Shown: positions 9,645-18,521 of the stretch, piece by piece | Layout of the letters: every line of letters begins with the position of its first letter | How positions within the stretch are numbered: the first letter of the stretch is position 1 | NCBI GenBank assembly: GCA_031179845.1 | Contig: JAPSHM010000002.1 | Location: 1-34,063, forward strand | From: Pedobacter sp. | Lineage (GTDB): Bacteria > Bacteroidota > Bacteroidia > Sphingobacteriales > Sphingobacteriaceae | Reading direction: 5' to 3' | DNA length: 34,063 bases | The notes under the pieces: model-generated | The model's input: the letters and a program-made list of their open reading frames with translations, nothing else | The model's database searches: none | Told to the model about the DNA's origin: nothing | Position numbers and translations under genes: made by a program

Positions 9645-11246
9645 TTAATACGGTAAATTCGGGTTCTTCCTGGTTGGCAACGCAAACCAAAGCTTTGTAA
9701 AGATGTTGTCATCTCCATTGAGCCATGTTGCTGCCTTTTGAACTTCAGCGCTATTCGTCTGCCGTTCATCAGTTGGATATAGTATCCGCTGCGGCATGTA
9801 AGCATAATTTCCATCGTAAGTTCCAAACTGCGGCTGAAACTCCAGCACCTGCGTACGACGCAATAAAGTCCATGCGTCTATACCTTGCATCGGAATGGCA
9901 AGCCAGTGCTGCATGGTTAATCGCTTGAAATTATCGCCTGCCGGGATATAGCTGGAGCAGATCTGTAGCCAGTCCTGGAATGCTGCCTGGCGACCAACGG
10001 TATCAGAAGCTGTGCTCCACTTTATTCCTGGTGTTTCTTTGTACTTTGTGGCCTGAGTTGCGCTCAGTCCGTACCGATTAAATGAAGCGTCTATTCCTTC
10101 ATAATAATATTTTTCGGGATTAGGATCGCCCCACCAGCCCTTCATTGCAGCCTCAGCTTTAAGAAAGCAGGATTCTGCATAGGAAATAAAGACATATTCA
10201 GCATCCGGCTTAAGAAACCGTTCACCAATTTGGGAGTAGTCTTCCTGTTTCAGACCCGTGTGAGGATTGATCTTTCCATCAGCAAACTCACCACCTCCAC
10301 CATAAGACACATTCTGACCGAAGAACTCACCTTTTTTCGGTCCCTTCTTAGCAGGCTGAGCATAAACGGTTAATCGAGGATCCTGATAGGGCAAAGTATG
10401 ATAGACCAATGATTCGCCAAGGACTGGAATGGTTGCCAAATTGGCTTTATAATTATACACTGCACGATCATAAAGCGGGCTCCAGGTATCGCTGGTCAGG
10501 CCGAAAGTAGCCGCAGCGCTTTCATCTTGCGCTTTAATCGTATTCGCTTCATCCTGGAATATTTCCTGAACAACCTTTTTGGCTGTTACTGGGTCACCGT
10601 TAGGAGAAGAGTTGGCAATGCGCATTGCAAGACGAAGTCGGAGTGTGTTTGCAAATTTCTTCCATTTCTGTACATCTCCCTTATAAACCCTATCCGCAGT
10701 CGCTGAAAACGTATCACCTGTCGGATCCAATTCGGCTGCAAGCACTTTGAGTTCATCCAGCAAAGAATAATAGATCTCTTCTTCTTTTTCATAGGGTACA
10801 GCCGGCTCCCCGGTTAAAGCGGCAGATTTAGGAATACCTCCCCAAATAGCTACTGTGTTAGAAAAAATATAAGCTTTCCAAATACGGGCAATCGCTACCC
10901 TATTTTTGTATAAAGGGTTATTGCTATACTTCAACTCAATTTGATGTACCGGCTGTAAACAATCGATATAGGTATTTTTCCAGTAGGTATTGTTGGTTTG
11001 GTTGTTATAGGTAAATCGCTGGAATTCTCCCTGAAAGCCGGAAAAATGCTGCGTATAATTGAAGAAAATTTCCCGGTTCATTGTTCCACCATAGAGATTC
11101 ATACTTTGAAAGATCGAGGTAGTGAACAAAAAATCAGGTTCAACAACAGTAGGATTATTGGGATTAGAATTTATTTCTTCAAATTCCTTAGTACATGACA
11201 TGAATAGGCATGTACATATTAAAGTGATCATCAGTTTAAGTTTCAT
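9645..11246 (-). CDS. SusD-like outer membrane lipoprotein (SusD-like_2 type)
   Basis: Lipoprotein signal (CLFMSCTKEFEEINSNPNNP), helical SusD-like repeat architecture, follows a SusC gene. Confidence 0.92.
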   Translation of the reverse strand: MKLKLMITLICTCLFMSCTKEFEEINSNPNNPTVVEPDFLFTTSIFQSMNLYGGTMNREIFFNYTQHFSGFQGEFQRFTYNNQTNNTYWKNTYIDCLQPVHQIELKYSNNPLYKNRVAIARIWKAYIFSNTVAIWGGIPKSAALTGEPAVPYEKEEEIYYSLLDELKVLAAELDPTGDTFSATADRVYKGDVQKWKKFANTLRLRLAMRIANSSPNGDPVTAKKVVQEIFQDEANTIKAQDESAAATFGLTSDTWSPLYDRAVYNYKANLATIPVLGESLVYHTLPYQDPRLTVYAQPAKKGPKKGEFFGQNVSYGGGGEFADGKINPHTGLKQEDYSQIGERFLKPDAEYVFISYAESCFLKAEAAMKGWWGDPNPEKYYYEGIDASFNRYGLSATQATKYKETPGIKWSTASDTVGRQAAFQDWLQICSSYIPAGDNFKRLTMQHWLAIPMQGIDAWTLLRRTQVLEFQPQFGTYDGNYAYMPQRILYPTDERQTNSAEVQKAATWLNGDDNIFTKLWFALPTRKNPNLPY

Positions 11247-11256
11247 TATCTTGGAA

Positions 11257-14200
11257 TTAAAATGTTAGCCTTACATTGAACCCGTAAAGTCTGTTTGGAG
11301 GTAAAGCTCCATTTTCGATACCTTGCCCGTTTCCAGAAGTTGAAGTGGCTTCAGGATCGATACCCTGTGGGGTGTTTTTATGAAGGATAGCTAGATTACG
11401 ACCTGTAACCGATACCCTTGCACCTTTTAAAAATGTGTTCTTCAGGAGTGTAGCAGGCATAGTATAGCCCAAGGTTACTTCCCGCAGTTTTATAAAGGAA
11501 GCATCATACATGACAAACTCCGCATAATTCGGTCTGGTATATTCGTAATTCTGAGGTGAAACAAACTTTGTGTTCTTTGTTCCATCCGCATAATAGGCGT
11601 CCCATTTTGCTCCACCACTCAGCTCAGCATCCGTTTCACCAAAAATGACTCTACTTCGGTAATAGTCGTCACGTCCAACAAGTGTCTCTGCATGTACCCC
11701 GTTGACCAGCATTCTCGACATAGTTCCAGAGTAAAGAACTCCTCCCTGTTTCACGTCAATAAGGAAGCCCAGGTCAAATTGTTTATAGGAGAAAGTATTG
11801 CTGAAACCTCCAATCCAATCAGGAGTGGCAGAACCATAAGCTTTATCATTATCTTTCGCCAATAAACCGCCACCATCTTCCAGAAGCATATTCCCGTTGG
11901 CATCACGTTGGACACCTAAGCCTCGTAGATGCGCATATGGTTTTCCAACCTCTGCATATACATAGATAAAACTGGAATTGTTATTTAACTGAAATCGTGA
12001 TATTCCGTCGAGCAATTCGACCACCTCTGAATTATTTTTTGAAAAGTTAATCCGACTTTGCCAGTTGAAGTTCCTGTTTTCGATGATGCGACCACTCAGA
12101 CCTGTTTCAATTCCCCAGTTCCTAATTTTACCCGCATTGTATAATCGTTGTTTGTAACCACTTGAACTTGGCAGTTGAGCAGTGATGATTTGATTTGTAG
12201 TCGCAGCAGAATACTGGGTAACATCAATGCTGATCCTGTTCTTCAACAACTTCAGATCTACACCCCATTCATAAGAACTGGTCTTTTCAGGTTTAAGATC
12301 AGGGTTATTCATTGTGGTATTAAGTGAAGCTCGTGTTGCACCGTCGAAAAAGCCATCAAATGAATAGGTTGACTCAAGGCGATACGGGTCCGTATCATTA
12401 CCGACCATTGCATACGAGGCCCGTAACTTAGCGAAACTCAACACATCGCTTTTTATGTTGAAAATATCACTAAGCACCAATGATGTACCGATTGAGGGAT
12501 AAAAGTAAGCGTTGTTCCTGCTCGGCAATGTGGAAGACCAATCGTTTCGGGCTGTTATATCTACAAATGCATAATTACGGTACCCAAGGGATACAGAACT
12601 ATAAATTGAATTGATGCGTTTCCTCCGAATGGTTTGACTTACTGTAGGATATTCTTTTGCATTTGAGAGATTGATCAAGCCAGGTTGGAGCAGGGAATTA
12701 ATTCGCGACTCCCTCCTTTCGAACGTAGATCCAAAACTGTTGGCACCTAACAATCCGACAAAGGAGAAGTCATTAAATTTCCTGTTAACTGTAAAGAATC
12801 CTTCCAGGTTGTAATTCATTTGTTTTGAATTGAAGGTGCGCATAAACCCATCAGGGTTGCTGGCAATAACTGACCCTATGTTGTTGAATTCATATCCCTC
12901 CCACCAATACATATCTGCTCCTAACCGGGCATTGAATTTTATCCATGGAGTAAGGTTAATTTCTGGATTAAAGGATGCAAGTAATCTATCCTTCACATCG
13001 CGATTTGGGTTTTCATTTATTGCCCAATATGGATTACTAAAATTTCTATGGGTGCCGATCTCCTTACCAGTTTCTTCGTCTTTATAAGGCATCAACTCAT
13101 CGAGATCTGTACTTCTGGCCATATGTGTATATAGGTTCGTCGGGTTCCTGCCATTGGAATTTGAATACTGTCTGTTGTTAACAATATCATGAATAAAATT
13201 CACCTTAGTATCAAACTTCAGCCATTTCGCCGGGGTATTCAACATTCGAAAATTTAGGGAATGTTTGTTATTCTTATTGAAATTTTCTACTACGCTTGTG
13301 CCCGAATAGTTTGTATAGGATAGCCGATAGGAATTATGCTCATTTCCACCTTCAACAGCAAGTGCATTTGTGAGAAGCGCGGCAGTGGAGTAAAAATCCT
13401 TCACATTATTCGGCTGTGGCAGGTACGGCTTAACTTCGCCATTTATGGCTACATAAGGTTGTCCTAACATTGGCGACCCCCAACTTCTATAGTTCTTTAC
13501 AGCTTGGGGAATGGTGTTGGTATTGTCGATATAGGAGGAAGTTCCAACACCATAGGTGTTTTGATATTCAGGAAATTCTGTTAGTTCCTGAAACATCAGG
13601 CTGGAATTCAAGGATACTTTGAACTTCCCCGATCCCTTTTTAGTAGTAATCAGGACTACCCCGTTCGCAGCCCTCGAACCGTATAATGCCGATGCATTCG
13701 GGCCCTTCAATACCTGGATATTTTCTACGTCTTCGGTATTAATGTCGGCCGCATTATTACCATAATCCAGGCTTCCTTCATCACCAGACGTATTATCGAT
13801 CGGCACACCATCCACTACAAAAAGAGGCTGATTATTGCCTGTGATAGAGCTATTTCCGCGGATGACTATACGTGCTGAGCCAGTGTTGAATACCGGCGGC
13901 ACGATCTGCACACCAGACACTTTCCCAGAAAGGCCGCTTATAAAATTAGGGCTTTTAGCTTCATTGATGGCGTTAACATCAACGCCTTGCTGACTATAGC
14001 TTAACGCTCTTACGTCACGCTTGATATTTAAGGCAGTAACGACCACCTCCGAAAGACTACTTGAATTGGCTATCATTCGAACGTTCAGTGAAGTTTGCTT
14101 TCCTACCCGAATCTCCTGGGTATTGAATCCGATATAGGCAAATTGTAATACCGTACCAGGATCAGAAACGGTTATCTGATATTCGCCGGAAGCGTTGGTA

Positions 14201-14652
14201 ACGCTGCCAGTGGAAGAATCTTTTACTCTGATACTAACGCCCGGAAGTACATCTCCATTTTCATCAGTGACCCGACCTGAAACCCGGACCTGGGAAGAAC
14301 TTTTAAACAATATCAGACTGTTATAAACCTCTTTATAGGTGATCCCGGTACCCTTGAGTAGATAAGTTAAAACATCCCCTGCTTGTGCATTTTGAAACTT
14401 TTTTGGGGATACTTGAAACCGATCTACGCCCAGGTAGATTCCGTCATAGGCGACCTGAATTTTTGATACTTGACTAAAGGCAGCCAAAGCATCACTTAAT
14501 TTTCCATTGGTGAAATTAATATCAATTCTTTTGGCAACTACCTGTGCCTTGGTATCAGCAGCCAACAAAAAATTGCTGCAAATTAAAACTGAACTGATTG
14601 CGATAAGTGAAATGTGCATAATTTCCCTGAGTAGCAATGCGCTTTTCTTCAT
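11257..14652 (-). CDS. SusC/RagA TonB-dependent transporter with N-terminal STN (signal transduction) domain
   Basis: Signal peptide; STN domain (FTNGKLSDALAAFSQVSKIQVAYDG...); carboxypeptidase-like domain; plug (GVQIVPPVFNTGSARIVIRGNSS, ALYGSRAANGVVLITTKKG); barrel to C-terminal NVRLTF. Confidence 0.96.
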   Translation of the reverse strand: MKKSALLLREIMHISLIAISSVLICSNFLLAADTKAQVVAKRIDINFTNGKLSDALAAFSQVSKIQVAYDGIYLGVDRFQVSPKKFQNAQAGDVLTYLLKGTGITYKEVYNSLILFKSSSQVRVSGRVTDENGDVLPGVSIRVKDSSTGSVTNASGEYQITVSDPGTVLQFAYIGFNTQEIRVGKQTSLNVRMIANSSSLSEVVVTALNIKRDVRALSYSQQGVDVNAINEAKSPNFISGLSGKVSGVQIVPPVFNTGSARIVIRGNSSITGNNQPLFVVDGVPIDNTSGDEGSLDYGNNAADINTEDVENIQVLKGPNASALYGSRAANGVVLITTKKGSGKFKVSLNSSLMFQELTEFPEYQNTYGVGTSSYIDNTNTIPQAVKNYRSWGSPMLGQPYVAINGEVKPYLPQPNNVKDFYSTAALLTNALAVEGGNEHNSYRLSYTNYSGTSVVENFNKNNKHSLNFRMLNTPAKWLKFDTKVNFIHDIVNNRQYSNSNGRNPTNLYTHMARSTDLDELMPYKDEETGKEIGTHRNFSNPYWAINENPNRDVKDRLLASFNPEINLTPWIKFNARLGADMYWWEGYEFNNIGSVIASNPDGFMRTFNSKQMNYNLEGFFTVNRKFNDFSFVGLLGANSFGSTFERRESRINSLLQPGLINLSNAKEYPTVSQTIRRKRINSIYSSVSLGYRNYAFVDITARNDWSSTLPSRNNAYFYPSIGTSLVLSDIFNIKSDVLSFAKLRASYAMVGNDTDPYRLESTYSFDGFFDGATRASLNTTMNNPDLKPEKTSSYEWGVDLKLLKNRISIDVTQYSAATTNQIITAQLPSSSGYKQRLYNAGKIRNWGIETGLSGRIIENRNFNWQSRINFSKNNSEVVELLDGISRFQLNNNSSFIYVYAEVGKPYAHLRGLGVQRDANGNMLLEDGGGLLAKDNDKAYGSATPDWIGGFSNTFSYKQFDLGFLIDVKQGGVLYSGTMSRMLVNGVHAETLVGRDDYYRSRVIFGETDAELSGGAKWDAYYADGTKNTKFVSPQNYEYTRPNYAEFVMYDASFIKLREVTLGYTMPATLLKNTFLKGARVSVTGRNLAILHKNTPQGIDPEATSTSGNGQGIENGALPPNRLYGFNVRLTF

Positions 14653-14659
14653 AAATTTG
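14652..14659 (+). promoter_or_regulatory. Bacteroidetes-type -7 element TAnnTTTG (TAAATTTG), candidate antisense RNA promoter
   Basis: Exact match to TAnnTTTG on the + strand, overlapping the complement of the susC start codon; no clear TTTG -33 box (weak CCTG at 14626-14629). Confidence 0.45.
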
Positions 14660-14664
14660 AATTC

Positions 14665-14730
14665 CTGTTTAATTGTGAAAGATTATTGGGATTGCCGGAA
14701 AGGTTGCGTCAACAGCCTTCCGGTTTTTTT
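14665..14730 (+). ncRNA. Candidate cis-antisense small RNA opposite the susC leader (approximate 5' end)
   Basis: Lies between a TAnnTTTG element and a U7 intrinsic terminator, antisense to the fecR-susC intergenic region of an ECF sigma PUL. Confidence 0.45.
14695..14730 (+). terminator. Intrinsic terminator oriented antisense to the PUL operon
   Basis: ccggaa(a)gg...ccttccgg stem, possible inner TTG/CAA extension, T7 at 14724-14730 on the + strand. Confidence 0.7.
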
Positions 14731-14738
14731 ATTAATAG

Positions 14739-15692
14739 TTAAAATATAGTTATTTCATAGTTTTCCCTCCTATATTGGTTGTTATGTATAGCACTAATGA
14801 GTTTCAAATAATATTCGAGCGGCTTGTCCTGATGTATTGCAAGTGAATAATGGTGTGCTGCAACTAAAGAGTTGCCAGCCAATAGCCGAATACTGAAGCG
14901 GTTATACATCAGTAATGCAAGTTCCGTGAACGAAGCATTATTAATTATAGTTGTTCCACTAATCCAATAATCAGCGGTAAATACTGAAGTATCGATCCGC
15001 ACAAGGTTTTTAGCGCCTTTTGCATAGGAGACCGACTGATCAGCGGATAATAGCTCGCCAATGGTATCATTTGCTAAACTTACTTTTACCCGACCTGTTT
15101 TTACATGCACCGACGAATAGCTAAGTTCTTTGTAGGCCTTTACGTTGAAGGATGTACCGTATACCTGTGTCGTTACAGTTGGTGTGATGACTCTAAATGG
15201 ACTTTCTGTATTCTTAGTCACCTTAAAAAAAGCTTCTCCGTTATCGAGGAAGATATCTCTCTTTTTAGTAAACCCTTGTGCATTGAATCTAATCTCAGAA
15301 CCGGAATTTATCCAAACTTCAGAGCGGTCAGGAAGAATGACCTTTTTTAATTTCCCGTTCCCCGCTTTGATTTTTTGATAGGCTATTGCTGTTTTAGTTT
15401 CCTCAATTTGGGGAGCGTATAATAGATAACACACGAAAGGTACAATGATCAAACTAGCTGCTATGGCATATGACCACCATAGATTTCTGCTGGTATTCTT
15501 TTTTAAATGAAGATTTAAGTTCAGACGAAGCTCAGCATATATCTGTTCCTTTTTATCTTTATTCTTTAAAGGAGGTATATTTTCTGAATCTCCAAAAGAA
15601 TCATACCAGGAATCTAATAGGGTTTGTTCCTCTGAATTCAATCGATTGTTCAGGTATTTTCCAAAAAGCTTTTTTAAATATTTTTTATTCAC
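14739..15692 (-). CDS. FecR family anti-sigma factor
   Basis: Central TM segment; LPDRSEVWINSGSEIRF, DIFLDNGEAFFKVTKNTESPFRVITPTVTTQVYGTSFNVKAY FecR motifs; DUF4974-like C-terminus. Confidence 0.95.
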   Translation of the reverse strand: MNKKYLKKLFGKYLNNRLNSEEQTLLDSWYDSFGDSENIPPLKNKDKKEQIYAELRLNLNLHLKKNTSRNLWWSYAIAASLIIVPFVCYLLYAPQIEETKTAIAYQKIKAGNGKLKKVILPDRSEVWINSGSEIRFNAQGFTKKRDIFLDNGEAFFKVTKNTESPFRVITPTVTTQVYGTSFNVKAYKELSYSSVHVKTGRVKVSLANDTIGELLSADQSVSYAKGAKNLVRIDTSVFTADYWISGTTIINNASFTELALLMYNRFSIRLLAGNSLVAAHHYSLAIHQDKPLEYYLKLISAIHNNQYRRENYEITIF

Positions 15693-15773
15693 ATCGACAG
15701 GATCTACACCTTATATACAGCTGCGATCTCCCGAGGTACTTTAAGCTAACCTTAACGTTGTGTCAATTAATTG

Positions 15774-16367
15774 TTAATAGAAATAACAACTCAAAACCAA
15801 CAGCACATATTCCGCATTGAATTTTTTCTTAAGCGCCGTGCGTAAACGATGTGAAGCTTCAGTAATGTTGTTTTTTATGGTCTGCTCTGCAAGATTGAAA
15901 TGTTTGGCAATTTCTTTTATTGAATAATTATTTTCCTTCATCAGATAAATCCTTTTCATTGACGTTGGAAGTTCCTTAATCCTGGAGTTTACAAAAATTT
16001 CCATTTCCGGGTACCTTTCTTCAAATCCAGCAATACTCTCCAATTCACCTGCGAATGCTAAAGTTTCGGATAAAGCATGCTTTCTTACCTTCTCTTTGTA
16101 GTAGAAGTTAATCACCCGGTTCTTTACAGATCTTAATAAGTAAAATTCTAAAGTTTCGGACTTCAACGATAGGTGTTCCCGACGATCCCATATGTGGATG
16201 AAAACATCCTGAACTATATCCTGAGCTTGCTGTTCATCCTTAATGCGACTATACGCCGCTGCATAAAGCTTTTGCCAGTAAGTATCAAAGATTTCATTGA
16301 AGACTTTGCTATCTCCTTCCTTTAACGACTGGAGCTTTAACTCGCTTATTTGGAGTAATGGTAACAT
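15774..16367 (-). CDS. RNA polymerase ECF-type sigma factor
   Basis: Region 2 (AYSRIKDEQQAQDIVQDVFIHIWDRR) and region 4 (YLMKENNYSIKEIAKHFNLAEQTIKNNITEA) motifs; upstream of fecR. Confidence 0.95.
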   Translation of the reverse strand: MLPLLQISELKLQSLKEGDSKVFNEIFDTYWQKLYAAAYSRIKDEQQAQDIVQDVFIHIWDRREHLSLKSETLEFYLLRSVKNRVINFYYKEKVRKHALSETLAFAGELESIAGFEERYPEMEIFVNSRIKELPTSMKRIYLMKENNYSIKEIAKHFNLAEQTIKNNITEASHRLRTALKKKFNAEYVLLVLSCYFY

Positions 16368-16447
16368 GCCGCAAAGCTAAAGGGCTAGTATTAATTAGGT
16401 ATTAAGACACGTGTTTATTATTCCTTTGTTCAATGGATGAGTTGGCT

Positions 16448-16489
16448 TTAACAAAGAAAAGGGCACCGTGGTGCCCTTTTCTTTGTTAA
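16448..16489 (-). terminator. Rho-independent terminator downstream of yebC
   Basis: Perfect inverted repeat with 20-bp arms around a 2-nt centre (ttaacaaagaaaagggcacc-gt-ggtgcccttttctttgttaa); T-rich 3' arm. Confidence 0.85.
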
Positions 16490-16520
16490 TATTTTATCAA
16501 TCTCAGCTAATCGCTTACGC

Positions 16521-17246
16521 TTAATCAGCCATGTTGTGATAAACGGCTTGAACATCATCGTCCTCTTCCAATTTATCAATCAACTTAAACACGTCTGCAA
16601 CCTGGTCTTCCGACACGGCTGTATGCGATAGGGCAATGCGTTCTAACTTTGCGCTTTTCATTTCCAGACCAAGGTCTTCTAATGTTTTTTGCATCTTCCC
16701 AAAATCTTCAAACGCGGTTTGTACCACTGCAATATCCTGACCTTCTTCATCTGCCTCCAAATATAATTCTTCTAAACCGGCATCGATAAGTTCAAACTCC
16801 AGTTCTTCCAGATCTCTTTCTCCTGGCAGGAACCTGAAGATCGACTTCCGGTTGAAGATAAAATCCAATGATCCTGTCTTACCCAAAGTACCGCCAGTTT
16901 TATTGAAATAGCTTCGCACGTTGGCTACTGTTCTATTGGTATTATCGGTTGCAGTTTCAATCAGGATGGCCACTCCATGTTGGGCATATCCTTCATAGAC
17001 ATACTCCTCATAACCATTTTCATCCTTATTCGAAGCACGTTTAATAGCGGCATCAACCCGATCTTTGGGCATATTCACCGCTTTCGCGTTCTGTATAGCG
17101 GTACGTAAACGTGAGTTGGTATCAGGACTTGCTCCACCGTCCTTCACGGCCATTACAATCTCCTTACCTATCCTGGTAAACTGCACAGCCATTTTGGCCC
17201 ACCGCTTAAATTTTCTTTCTTTTCTAAATTCAAATGCTCTTCCCAT
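16521..17246 (-). CDS. yebC: YebC/PmpR family (TACO1-like) regulatory protein
   Basis: MGRAFEFRKERK...FTRIGKEI, NMPKDRVDAAIKRAS, EGYAQHGVAILIETATDNTNRTVANVR, GGTLGKTGSLDFIF motifs. Confidence 0.95.
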   Translation of the reverse strand: MGRAFEFRKERKFKRWAKMAVQFTRIGKEIVMAVKDGGASPDTNSRLRTAIQNAKAVNMPKDRVDAAIKRASNKDENGYEEYVYEGYAQHGVAILIETATDNTNRTVANVRSYFNKTGGTLGKTGSLDFIFNRKSIFRFLPGERDLEELEFELIDAGLEELYLEADEEGQDIAVVQTAFEDFGKMQKTLEDLGLEMKSAKLERIALSHTAVSEDQVADVFKLIDKLEEDDDVQAVYHNMAD

Positions 17247-17302
17247 TTTCTTTTTTTAGTATTTAGTAGCCAGCATCATTAGCCAGCAACAAAACTAAAT
17301 AT

Positions 17303-18253
17303 TTATTTCTTTAAATTCTTTAACATATCAGATGTGAGCTTAGTTAAATCATATTCAGGTTTCCAGGCCCAGTCGGTAGCTGCATAGCTGTCGTCTATTG
17401 ACCGGGGCCATCCATTGGCAATCTGCTGCCGCGGATCATTTTCAGTGTAGGTCAGCTTAAATCCCGGAACATGTTTACGGATCTCCTCTGCAAGCACTTC
17501 AGGGGTAAAGCTAACTCCTGCAAAGTTATAACTGGAACGAATGGAGATCTTGCCTGCCTCCGCATCCATCAACTCTATGGTTCCTCTGATCGCGTCATCC
17601 ATATACATCATGGGCAACTCTGTCTCCGCATTCAGGAAGGAAGCATAACTTCCCTTTTTAAGTGCGTCATGAAAGATATGAATGGCATAATCTGTTGTTC
17701 CACCACCTGGTGCCGCTTTCCAACTGATCAACCCCGGATAACGGATGCTACGCACGTCCAATCCATATTTTTGAAAATAATATTCACACCAGCGTTCACC
17801 AGCAAGTTTGCTTACTCCATAAACCGTGTTTGGGTCCATCACGCAATATTGAGGAGTCAGCACTTTAGGCGAATTTGGCCCAAAAACAGCAATTGAACTC
17901 GGCCAGTAAACCTTGGCGGTCTTATAAGTAATCGCCAGGTCCAGGATATTCAGCAAACCGTTCATATTGAGGTCCCATGCCAATTTCGGATTTTGCTCAC
18001 CAGTTGCAGAGAGCAAGGCCGCTAACAGATAAACCTGTGTGGGCTTATACTTCTGAAAGATATCATTCAAAGTATCCTTTTCCAACACGTTTACGAATTC
18101 AAACGGACCCGAGTTCTTGATGTCGTAATCTGGTCTGCGGATATCACAGGCAATTACATTATCTTCATTATAGGTTTTACGTAGAGCGGTGACCAGTTCT
18201 GTGCCAATCTGGCCATTAGAACCTAAAACGAGTATTTTTTCAGTCATAAACAA
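17303..18253 (-). CDS. tdh: NAD-dependent epimerase-family L-threonine 3-dehydrogenase-like protein
   Basis: GSNGQIGTEL Rossmann motif, LLSATGEQNPKLAWDLNMNGLLN, SSIAVFGP, YGVSKLAGERWCEYY, GGGTTDYA are typical of SDR-type threonine dehydrogenases. Start could be 18247. Confidence 0.82.
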   Translation of the reverse strand: MFMTEKILVLGSNGQIGTELVTALRKTYNEDNVIACDIRRPDYDIKNSGPFEFVNVLEKDTLNDIFQKYKPTQVYLLAALLSATGEQNPKLAWDLNMNGLLNILDLAITYKTAKVYWPSSIAVFGPNSPKVLTPQYCVMDPNTVYGVSKLAGERWCEYYFQKYGLDVRSIRYPGLISWKAAPGGGTTDYAIHIFHDALKKGSYASFLNAETELPMMYMDDAIRGTIELMDAEAGKISIRSSYNFAGVSFTPEVLAEEIRKHVPGFKLTYTENDPRQQIANGWPRSIDDSYAATDWAWKPEYDLTKLTSDMLKNLKK

Positions 18254-18287
18254 TTTATGGAATTTGGGGAAAAAGCTAATTAAAGGA

Positions 18288-18320
18288 CAAACCTATTCAA
18301 AAATGTTCATAGCAACCAAA
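18288..18320 (-). promoter_or_regulatory. Putative Bacteroidetes housekeeping promoter for the tdh-like/yebC unit
   Basis: On the minus strand TTTG-N21-TAGGTTTG, matching TTTG/TAnnTTTG, about 35-40 bp upstream of the start codon. Confidence 0.6.
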
Positions 18321-18392
18321 ATTCGCAGCTGATTATTTAGAATGACGATCAGGATTATTCTAAAAAATTACAATTGAGATAAATGTTAAAAA

Positions 18393-18424
18393 ATTGATTT
18401 AGTAACAAAAACATTATATATTTA
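18393..18424 (+). promoter_or_regulatory. Possible promoter for the GMC/Gfo-Idh-MocA operon
   Basis: ATTG-N20-TATATTTA, one mismatch in each box, in a 268-bp AT-rich divergent intergenic region. Confidence 0.3.
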
Positions 18425-18521
18425 CTTTACAGTGTATTTATAACACTAACATCTTTTTTTTTCTTATTATTACAAAACAAACCATAGTTTAAACACACAA
18501 TAACAACTTTAACAACCGAAT

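Noticed and set aside
14507-14749. 80-aa + strand ORF overlapping the fecR-susC gap
   Set aside because: Antisense to the susC signal peptide region, with no recognisable family; an antisense RNA better explains the + strand signals here.
15470-15820. 116-aa + strand ORF
   Set aside because: Antisense to the fecR 5' end and sigma 3' end; no family signature.
16372-16379. TAGCTTTG (minus strand) as promoter of the ECF sigma gene
   Set aside because: Exact TAnnTTTG match, but only about 4 nt upstream of the ATG and no TTTG at the -33 position, so the transcript would be leaderless.
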